11,658 nt of DNA, taken from contig CAYSQO010000063.1 of assembly GCA_964433315.1 (NCBI GenBank), forward strand, positions 1 through 11,658, written 5' to 3'. The notes under the pieces were generated by a model that was not told where the DNA came from, ran no database searches, and was given only the letters and a program-made list of their open reading frames with translations. Source of the stretch: Aquariibacter sp964433315 (GTDB taxonomy: Bacteria > Pseudomonadota > Gammaproteobacteria > Burkholderiales > Burkholderiaceae_C). The translations under genes and the position numbers were made by a program. Below, one piece after another: positions 7,266 through 11,658 of the stretch. Numbering within the stretch: the first letter of the stretch is position 1; every line of letters begins with the position of its first letter.

Positions 7266-7847
7266 ATGCGCCTTCGACCCACGCCCGCTGTCTCGCCCGC
7301 CCGCCTGCCCCGGCGCGGTGGCCGGCCGGTCGCCTCGGGGCTGGCCCTGGCGGCGCTGGCCCTGGCCGGCTGCTCGCCGGCGCTGGACTGGCGCAGCGTG
7401 CGACCGGCCGAGGGCGCGGTCGCGGTGTGGATGCCCTGCAAGCCGGAGCGCCACGAGCGCCCGGTCAAGCTGGACGGGGGCGTATCGCGCGTCGTGGAGA
7501 TGCAGGTCTGCGACGCCGAGGGCACGACCTGGGCCGTCAGCACGCTGGAGGTGGCCGGGGCCGCCGAGGTCGGGCCGGCCCTGGAGGCGCTGCGCGCGGC
7601 GCGGCGCGTGCAGCTCGGCGGCGTCGAGCGCTCCGCCGAGCCCTATGTCCCCTCGGGGGCGGCCGCGCGGCCCGAAGCCCGGCGCATCGTCGTCGACGGG
7701 CAGCGGCCCGATGGCCGGCCGGTGCGCGAGCTGTCGGCGGCCTTCGCGGTGGAGCGGCAGGTCTATCAGCTGATCGCGCTCGACGGCCGGCCCGGCCCCG
7801 AGGCGACCGAGATGTTCTTCGAGCGCCTGGAGCTGGCCCGGCCATGA
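7266..7847 (+). CDS. Predicted lipoprotein of unknown function
   Basis: I do not recognise a named family. The product is 193 residues from the ATG at 7266, or 199 from an in-frame ATG at 7248; neither has a clear ribosome site. The N-terminus is basic (RLPRRGGRP), then hydrophobic (LALAALALAG), and ends in a lipobox LAGC, with Cys36 as the probable lipidated residue. It should therefore be anchored in a membrane facing the periplasm. Two further cysteines (MPCKP and QVCD) could pair. The mature part is mixed alpha/beta without repeats. It lies 77 bases after the murU-like gene and 43 bases before the PTS EIIA gene on the same strand, so it is probably co-transcribed with the PTS genes. A function in envelope maintenance is only a guess from its neighbours. 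Coding is supported by the in-frame lipobox and the ATGA overlap with a short downstream ORF. Confidence 0.75.
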   Translation: MRLRPTPAVSPARLPRRGGRPVASGLALAALALAGCSPALDWRSVRPAEGAVAVWMPCKPERHERPVKLDGGVSRVVEMQVCDAEGTTWAVSTLEVAGAAEVGPALEALRAARRVQLGGVERSAEPYVPSGAAARPEARRIVVDGQRPDGRPVRELSAAFAVERQVYQLIALDGRPGPEATEMFFERLELARP

Positions 7848-7906
7848 CCGGCGCCCTGCCCCCGGAGGCGCATGCCCTGGATGGATCTCGATGGCCAAGC
7901 TGCTGA
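7844..7906 (+). CDS. Possible 20-codon linking ORF between the lipoprotein and EIIA genes
   Basis: An ATG at 7844 overlaps the lipoprotein stop in the form ATGA. The frame runs 20 codons (MTGALPPEAHALDGSRWPSC) and ends 16 bases inside the EIIA gene. Ribosomes ending the lipoprotein could restart here and be delivered to the EIIA start, whose own ribosome site is weak. There is no evidence that the peptide itself matters, and chance is a real possibility. Confidence 0.3.
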   Translation: MTGALPPEAHALDGSRWPSC

Positions 7907-8361
7907 TCCTTGCCCACGCGCCGCTGGCGAGCGCCCTGAAGGCGGTCGGCGCGCATGCCTTCCCTGAACAGGCCGAGGCCCTGCTGGCCCTGGATGTGCC
8001 GCCCGAGGCGGCGCCCGAGCAGACCGAGCAGCGGGCCCGCGCCCTGGTCGAGGCGCTGCCGCGCGAGGCGCAGGGCCTGGAGCTGCTGATCCTGACCGAT
8101 GCCTTCGGCGCGACGCCGGCCAACATCGCCCAGCGTCTGACGGACCTGGGCCAGGTCAAGGTCGTCACCGGGGTGAACCTGCCCATGCTCTGGCGGGCGA
8201 TGAACTACGCGGGCGAGCCGCTGGACCGTCTGGTGACCCGCGCCGTGGCCGGCGCGACCCAGGGGGTCATGCAGGTCGCCAATGCCCGGCCGCAGAATCA
8301 GGCCCAATCCGTCGGACCCCGTTCACGCGATGATCTCCAGGCGCATCACCATCAGCAATAA
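7891..8361 (+). CDS. PTS EIIA protein, mannose (ManX) family
   Basis: This cytoplasmic protein accepts a phosphoryl group from HPr. The product is 156 residues. The phospho-accepting histidine is His9 in LLILAHAPLASAL, and TDAFGATPANIA (69-80) matches the conserved Asp-containing loop of ManX-type EIIA. TGVNLPMLWRAMNY (about 93-106) is another family segment. No EIIB, EIIC or EIID is in the window, so sugar uptake is not implied; stand-alone EIIA-Man proteins in Burkholderiales are thought to be regulatory. The family EIIA domain is about 130 residues. Here a tail of about 24 polar residues (from RPQNQAQ to QAHHHQQ) follows, and the last part is encoded in a 32-base overlap with ptsH. The start is ATG 7891, with only a weak GGA 5 bases upstream. 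Confidence 0.92.
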   Translation: MAKLLILAHAPLASALKAVGAHAFPEQAEALLALDVPPEAAPEQTEQRARALVEALPREAQGLELLILTDAFGATPANIAQRLTDLGQVKVVTGVNLPMLWRAMNYAGEPLDRLVTRAVAGATQGVMQVANARPQNQAQSVGPRSRDDLQAHHHQQ

Positions 8362-8599
8362 GCTCGGGCTGCATGCCCGGGCCTCGGCCAAGCTGACGAA
8401 GCTGGCCGCCAGCTTCCCCTGCGAGGTCTTCCTCAGCCGCAACGGCCGGCGCATCAACGCCAAGAGCATCATGGGCGTGATGATGCTGGCCGCGGGCCTG
8501 GGCAGCGAGGTGGAGCTGGAGACCGACGGGCCGCGCGAGGCGGAGGCCGCTGACGCGATCACTGCCCTCTTCGACGCCAAGTTCGGCGAGGGCGAGTGA
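8330..8599 (+). CDS. ptsH: Phosphocarrier protein HPr
   Basis: HPr carries phosphate from enzyme I to EIIA proteins. The product is 89 residues, the usual size. His15 in NKLGLHARAS is the residue phosphorylated by enzyme I. Ser46 in NAKSIMGVMML is the site that HPr kinase/phosphorylase modifies in organisms that have it; many betaproteobacteria do, but hprK is not in this window. The start ATG at 8330 places His at position 15 as expected. It has no Shine-Dalgarno and lies 32 bases inside the EIIA gene, so translation is probably coupled to EIIA. An in-frame ATG at 8282 would add 16 unrelated residues and is rejected. The gene is followed, unusually, not by ptsI but by the convergent acyltransferase gene; ptsI starts about 1.1 kb further on. 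Confidence 0.97.
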   Translation: MISRRITISNKLGLHARASAKLTKLAASFPCEVFLSRNGRRINAKSIMGVMMLAAGLGSEVELETDGPREAEAADAITALFDAKFGEGE

Positions 8600-8605
8600 G
8601 CGGCG

Positions 8606-8622
8606 GCGGCGTGTTGCCGCCA
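8606..8622. other. Short hairpin between convergent ptsH and the acyltransferase gene
   Basis: GGCGGC (8606-8611) and GCCGCC (8617-8622) pair around GTGTT in the 33-base tail-to-tail spacer. There is no T-run on either strand. It may serve as a weak shared transcript end, but a 6-base GC stem could be chance in DNA of this composition. Confidence 0.3.
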
Positions 8623-8632
8623 CGTTCGTCGT

Positions 8633-9493
8633 TCAGAGCGAGGCGACCGGCTCCTGCCCCAGGAAGTGCCGGCGGTACTTGGCCGGCAGGTCCTCGATGC
8701 GCATCAGCAGCGGCAGGTCGGCCGTGTTGAAGTCCGGATCCCAGGCCGGCGCGCCCAGCACGCGGGCGCCGCAGCGCAGATAGCCCTTGATCAGCGGCGG
8801 CGCGTCGACCGTTAGGTCGCTGCGCAGCTCGGCCACCGGCAGCGGCAGCCGCGGGCGCACCCGCCACTCGATCGGCGCGAGGTGGGTGTGGCGCAGCTGC
8901 TCCCACAGGCTGGCGGCCAGGTGGCCGCCGTCGCGCATGCTGATGCTGGCGCAGCCGACCATGGTGTCGAGCTGGTTGCGGTGCATGAACTCGGCCAGCG
9001 CCCCCCAGAGCGCAAGGATCGCGCCGCCGTGGCGGTGCTCTGGGTGCACGCAGGAGCGGCCGAGCTCGACCATGGTCGGGCGCAGGCTGCGCAGGCGCAC
9101 GAGGTCGAACTCGGTTTCGCTGTAGAGCCCGCCGACGCGGCGGGCCGCGTCCGGCGTCAGCACCCGGTAGGTGCCGATCACCGGGGCGGACTCGTCATCC
9201 AGCACGGCACGCACCAGCAGGTGCTCGCAATAGGCGTCGAACACGTCCACGTCCAGGCCGGCCGGGGTGCCGGCGGGGGGATTCAGGCGGGCCCCCATTT
9301 CTTCGGCGAAGACCTGGTACCTCAGGTGCTGGGCCTCCCGGACTTCGGCTTCATCGCGCGCCCAAGCCACGACCAGACGCGCGCGCCCGCCCGCAGCGGC
9401 GGTCTCCCGGCCTGGAAGCGACCTCCGGGAGGCGCGCATCTCGCGGCCCGTGAGGTCATGCAGCGGCTGGGTCGGCAGTGGCAGATCCCGCAT
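8633..9493 (-). CDS. OlsB-like N-acyltransferase (GNAT fold, COG3176 'putative hemolysin' type)
   Basis: The product is 286 residues. The region 40-180 has the OlsB/autoinducer-synthase-like acyltransferase pattern: EVREAQHLRYQVFAEEMGA (49-67), DVFDAYCEHLLV (83-94), GTYRVLTP (107-114), and the acyl-donor motif VELGRSCVHPEHR (142-154). The C-terminal part has PPLIKGYLRCGARVLG (232-247) and DFNTADLPLLMRI (254-266), typical of the family that transfers a 3-hydroxy fatty acid from acyl carrier protein to ornithine, the first step of ornithine-lipid synthesis. The partner olsA is not adjacent, so substrate assignment is inferred. I chose ATG 9493 because AAGGGA lies about 6 bases upstream and the first family motif follows; the open frame runs on to 9916, across ptsI and its upstream region, and is not credible there. 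The gene sits in opposite orientation between ptsH and ptsI. The first 39 residues are low in conservation signals. Confidence 0.78.
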   Translation of the reverse strand: MRDLPLPTQPLHDLTGREMRASRRSLPGRETAAAGGRARLVVAWARDEAEVREAQHLRYQVFAEEMGARLNPPAGTPAGLDVDVFDAYCEHLLVRAVLDDESAPVIGTYRVLTPDAARRVGGLYSETEFDLVRLRSLRPTMVELGRSCVHPEHRHGGAILALWGALAEFMHRNQLDTMVGCASISMRDGGHLAASLWEQLRHTHLAPIEWRVRPRLPLPVAELRSDLTVDAPPLIKGYLRCGARVLGAPAWDPDFNTADLPLLMRIEDLPAKYRRHFLGQEPVASL

Positions 9494-9587
9494 CGTCGGT
9501 CCCTTGATCGTGAAGTCAGCGTGTGGGCGGCAAGCTTCGGGTGCCGGGGTGACGCGGCCGTGTCGGCTTGGTGATCGCTTCGTGACA

Positions 9588-9613
9588 GCGCGGGCGGCCG
9601 GCCAGGCCCGCGC
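9588..9613. repeat. Inverted repeat in the acyltransferase/ptsI divergent promoter region
   Basis: GCGCGGGC (9588-9595) and GCCCGCGC (9606-9613) form a perfect 8-base dyad around a 10-base centre that itself contains the palindrome GGCCGGCC. It lies 66 bases upstream of the ptsI start and about 95 upstream of the acyltransferase start. It could be a regulator site or simply a product of high GC. Confidence 0.35.
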
Positions 9614-9666
9614 GACGTCGATGCAACAAGGGGTGAGGCCGGATCGGCGCGGTAGGCCCTGCCGGC

Positions 9667-9672
9667 TAGCAT
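9667..9672 (+). promoter_or_regulatory. Candidate -10 box of a leaderless ptsI promoter
   Basis: TAGCAT ends 7 bases before the ptsI ATG at 9680, the spacing expected when transcription begins at the A of the start codon. No Shine-Dalgarno lies in between. No good -35 is visible 16-18 bases upstream, so the call stays tentative. Confidence 0.4.
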
Positions 9673-9679
9673 CGGCTGC

Positions 9680-11428
9680 ATGAGTTTTCAGCTCTTCGGA
9701 TTGCCGGTGGCGCGGGGGGTGGCGATCGGTCGCGCCCTGCTGGTGTCGTCCAGCCGCGTCGACGTCGCGCACTACTACATCGAGCCCGCGCAGATCGAGG
9801 CCGAGGTCCGCCGCCTGCGGACCGCCCGCGATGTCGTGGTCGCCGAACTGGAGGCCCTGCAGCGCGAACTGCCCGTCGATGCCCCGGCCGAGCTCTCGGC
9901 CCTGCTCGACGTGCACGTGATGCTGCTGCAGGACGAACTGCTGAGCGCCGCGACCAAGCAGTGGATCGCCGAGCGCCGCTACAACGCCGAATGGGCCCTG
10001 TCAGCCCAGCTGGAGGTGCTGGCCCGGCAGTTCGACGAGATGGAGGACGAGTACCTGCGCGAACGCAAGGCTGACCTGGAGCAGGTCGTCGAGCGCCTGC
10101 TGCTGGCCCTGTCCGACGGGGGCGCCGGCGTGGCCCGTGCCGCCGCGCTGGCCCAGGCGGCCGACCTGTCCGGGGGCAATCCGCTCATCCTGGTGGCCAA
10201 CGACATCTCGCCAGCCGACATGCTGGGCTTCCGGCGCAGCGTCTTCAGCGGCTTCGTGACCGATGTCGGCGGGCCCACGTCGCACACCGCCATCGTCGCG
10301 CGCAGCCTCAACATCCCGGCGGTCGTCGGCGCCCGCGAGGCCAGCCGCCTGATCCGCCAGGACGACTGGATCGTCGTCGATGGCGACGCCGGCCTGGTCA
10401 TCGTCGACCCCTCGCCCATCGTGCTGGAGGAGTACCGTTTCCGACAGCGCAGCGGGGAGCTCGAGCGCGAGCGCCTCGCCCGGCTGCGCCACACGCCTGC
10501 CGTCACCCTGGACGGAGAGCCCGTCGAGCTGCTGGCCAACATCGAGCTGGAGTCGGACGCCGAGGCCGCGATCGCTGCCGGCGCACAGGGCGTGGGCCTG
10601 TTCCGCACCGAGTTCCTCTTCATGAACCGCAACGGAGAACTTCCCGGCGAGGAGGAGCAGTACGAGGCTTACCGCGACGCCGTGCTGGCGATGAAGGGCC
10701 TGCCGGTCACCATCCGGACCGTCGATGTCGGCGCGGACAAGCCGCTCGACCGCCTGTCCATCCATGAGCTGCGGCACGAACAGGGGCTGAACCCCGCGCT
10801 CGGCTTGCGCGCCATCCGCTGGAGCCTGTCCGAGCCCAGCATGTTCCGCCAGCAGCTGCGGGCCATCCTGCGTGCCAGCGCCCATGGTCCGGTGCGGCTC
10901 CTGATCCCGATGCTCGCGCATGAGTCCGAGATCCGCCTCACCTTGGAGATGATCGAGCGCGCGAAGCAGCAGCTCATCGATGGCGGCCGTCCCCAGGGCG
11001 ACGTGAAGGTCGGCGCCATGATCGAGGTGCCCGCGGCTGCGCTGATGGTCGAGACCTTCCTCGACCGCTTCGACTTCCTTGCGATCGGCACCAACGACCT
11101 GGTCCAGTACACGCTGGCCATCGACCGTGCCGACGAGTCGGTCTCCCATCTCTACGACCCCTGGCATCCCGCGGTGCTTCAGCTGCTGAGGCTCACCATC
11201 CAGGCGGCCCGCGCCAGAGGGAAGTCCGTCTGCGTCTGCGGGGAGATCGCCGGCGACACCGACTTCACGGAGGTGCTGCTGGGCATGGGGCTGAGGAGCT
11301 TCTCCCTGCACCCCAGTCAGATCCCTGCGCTGAAGCAGAAGATCCTCCGGACAGATGCCCGTCGCTGCAGTTCAGACAAGCCCGAGGCGCACCGTCCCAT
11401 GGATCGCAGTGAGGCCATGTCCAAATAA
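9680..11428 (+). CDS. ptsI: PTS enzyme I (phosphoenolpyruvate--protein phosphotransferase)
   Basis: Enzyme I takes phosphate from phosphoenolpyruvate and passes it to HPr, starting the phosphorelay in the cytoplasm. The product is 582 residues, the usual length. The N-terminal domain starts with LFGLPVARGVAIGRAL (5-20) and has the HPr-binding helical region. The phospho-histidine is His202 in GGPTSHTAIVARS. The C-terminal TIM barrel has GVGLFRTEFLFM (304-315), RTVDVGADKP (346-355), AIGTNDLVQYTLAIDR (468-483) and the active-site Cys520 in CVCGEIAGD. After LKQKIL (551-556) a polar tail of about 26 residues follows. The ATG at 9680 gives the standard N-terminus; no Shine-Dalgarno is seen. ptsI lies on the ptsH strand but is separated from it by the acyltransferase gene, so it needs its own promoter. 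Its stop is only 14 bases before the first rrn promoter, with no clear terminator between. Confidence 0.98.
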   Translation: MSFQLFGLPVARGVAIGRALLVSSSRVDVAHYYIEPAQIEAEVRRLRTARDVVVAELEALQRELPVDAPAELSALLDVHVMLLQDELLSAATKQWIAERRYNAEWALSAQLEVLARQFDEMEDEYLRERKADLEQVVERLLLALSDGGAGVARAAALAQAADLSGGNPLILVANDISPADMLGFRRSVFSGFVTDVGGPTSHTAIVARSLNIPAVVGAREASRLIRQDDWIVVDGDAGLVIVDPSPIVLEEYRFRQRSGELERERLARLRHTPAVTLDGEPVELLANIELESDAEAAIAAGAQGVGLFRTEFLFMNRNGELPGEEEQYEAYRDAVLAMKGLPVTIRTVDVGADKPLDRLSIHELRHEQGLNPALGLRAIRWSLSEPSMFRQQLRAILRASAHGPVRLLIPMLAHESEIRLTLEMIERAKQQLIDGGRPQGDVKVGAMIEVPAAALMVETFLDRFDFLAIGTNDLVQYTLAIDRADESVSHLYDPWHPAVLQLLRLTIQAARARGKSVCVCGEIAGDTDFTEVLLGMGLRSFSLHPSQIPALKQKILRTDARRCSSDKPEAHRPMDRSEAMSK

Positions 11429-11442
11429 AAAACCGCCCAGCT

Positions 11443-11471
11443 TTGCAAAACGCAAAAAGCTCTGCTACAGT
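11443..11471 (+). promoter_or_regulatory. First promoter of the downstream rRNA operon (P1)
   Basis: TTGCAA (11443-11448) and TACAGT (11466-11471) are 17 bases apart, and TGC before the -10 is an extended -10 motif. The bases after it (AGCGGGC) are GC-rich, as in growth-rate- and ppGpp-controlled stable-RNA promoters. Start would be near 11478. A-tracts surround the -35. Confidence 0.7.
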
Positions 11472-11476
11472 AGCGG

Positions 11477-11526
11477 GCTTCGCTGATCACGGCTGCTGCG
11501 AACGCAGCAGCCAAGACAAGCGAAGC
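11477..11526 (+). other. Two-tier hairpin between the tandem rrn promoters
   Basis: The outer arms GCTTCGCT (11477-11484) and AGCGAAGC (11519-11526) and the inner arms GGCTGCTGC (11491-11499) and GCAGCAGCC (11504-11512) are both perfect. They are separated by a symmetric 6x6 internal loop, with a GAAC end loop. A transcript from the first promoter would begin almost exactly with this structure. No T-run follows, so it is not a standard terminator for ptsI. Confidence 0.7.
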
Positions 11527-11553
11527 GAGGTGAAAGCAGCAAAAACCAAGCGC

Positions 11554-11582
11554 TTGACAAGGTTTTTAAAGCAGACAATAAT
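11554..11582 (+). promoter_or_regulatory. Second, near-consensus promoter of the rRNA operon (P2)
   Basis: A perfect TTGACA (11554-11559) and AATAAT (11577-11582, 5 of 6) are 17 bases apart, with an A-tract (11541-11545) upstream. It is the strongest promoter sequence in the window. Transcription should start near 11589. It lies 111 bases after the first promoter, much like the P1/P2 spacing of Escherichia coli rrn operons. Confidence 0.85.
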
Positions 11583-11588
11583 TCACCT

Positions 11589-11658
11589 CTTCTGCAGAAA
11601 ACGCAGACGCCGCAAGGCAACCGCTCTTTAACAAACAACAGCCGATAAGCGTGGGCGT
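11589..11658 (+). other. rRNA operon leader (5' part; 16S gene beyond the window)
   Basis: The segment follows the strong P2 promoter, carries boxA, and ends with GCCGATAAGCGTGGGCGT. I recognise that stretch from memory as the kind of leader that precedes 16S rRNA genes in Burkholderiales. No part of mature 16S rRNA is seen. An ORF at 11443-11631 overlaps it and is not a gene. Confidence 0.8.
11622..11634 (+). promoter_or_regulatory. boxA antitermination site
   Basis: CGCTCTTTAACAA differs by one base from the classic rrn boxA TGCTCTTTAACAA. NusB/NusE bind this element in the nascent leader RNA and protect rRNA transcription from Rho. Its place about 33 bases after the P2 start fits an rRNA leader. 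Confidence 0.88.

Noticed and set aside
4341..7847. Very long plus-strand open frame (1168 codons) across tkt and murU
   Set aside because: Its first ~2 kb is the antisense of transketolase and gives a low-complexity Gly/Ala/Val/Asp-rich product. Long antisense frames are expected in DNA of this GC content. Only its end (from 7266) is a real gene, the lipoprotein.
9494..9916. N-terminal extension of the acyltransferase frame across the ptsI start
   Set aside because: The extension has no family motif, would overlap ptsI by over 230 bases, and ATG 9493 has a suitable ribosome site.
10001..11311. Minus-strand open frame of 436 codons opposite ptsI
   Set aside because: It is antisense to a complete enzyme I with all active-site residues and shows no motif of its own.
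11443..11631. 62-codon ORF in the rrn control region
   Set aside because: It covers the two promoters, the hairpin and boxA, and its Lys/Arg-rich translation is what A-rich control DNA would give by chance.

Overview
The window is very GC-rich chromosomal DNA that becomes AT-richer only in its last ~230 bases. Its content points to a betaproteobacterium of the order Burkholderiales, probably the Rubrivivax/Leptothrix/Roseateles side. The evidence is a tkt-gap pair, a mannose-family EIIA-HPr-EI phosphotransferase set without sugar permeases, an OlsB-type acyltransferase, and a ribosomal RNA leader of betaproteobacterial type at the right edge. This placement is inference from gene content and composition, not from a database search.

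Left part (1-3170). The 3' end of birA (biotin protein ligase) overlaps by 7 bases a gene for a membrane-anchored SPOR-like protein. Tail to tail with these is an exported subtilisin-family (S8) protease with a signal peptide, an I9-like propeptide, a full catalytic triad and a Gly-rich/hydrophobic/Arg C-terminal sorting signal. A large interrupted inverted repeat spans both stop codons of the convergent pair.

Central carbon metabolism (3126-6344, minus strand). Transketolase (tkt) is followed by type I glyceraldehyde-3-phosphate dehydrogenase (gap), then a clear intrinsic terminator that separates this unit from the protease gene. A strong hairpin lies between tkt and gap.

Right-hand plus-strand genes (6469-8599). 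A MurU-like nucleotidyltransferase (cell-wall sugar recycling) is divergent from tkt. It is followed by a small predicted lipoprotein of unknown function, a possible 20-codon linking ORF, a mannose-family PTS EIIA protein and HPr (ptsH). The genes from the lipoprotein to ptsH are closely spaced or overlapping.

ptsH is then separated from ptsI (enzyme I) by a minus-strand OlsB-like N-acyltransferase gene. EI, HPr and EIIA make a complete phosphorelay (PEP to EI-His202 to HPr-His15 to EIIA-His9) with no EIIB/EIIC here, so a regulatory role is likely. After ptsI come two tandem promoters 111 bp apart, a hairpin between them, and a boxA antitermination site. These are the control region and leader of an rRNA operon whose 16S gene starts beyond the window.

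Most of the window is ordinary housekeeping DNA, and I see no mobile element, CRISPR array, tRNA or phage gene. The points most worth a second look are the split ptsH/ptsI pair, the protease sorting tail, the overlap-derived tail of EIIA, possible leaderless starts of ptsI and murU, and the structured intergenic repeats.
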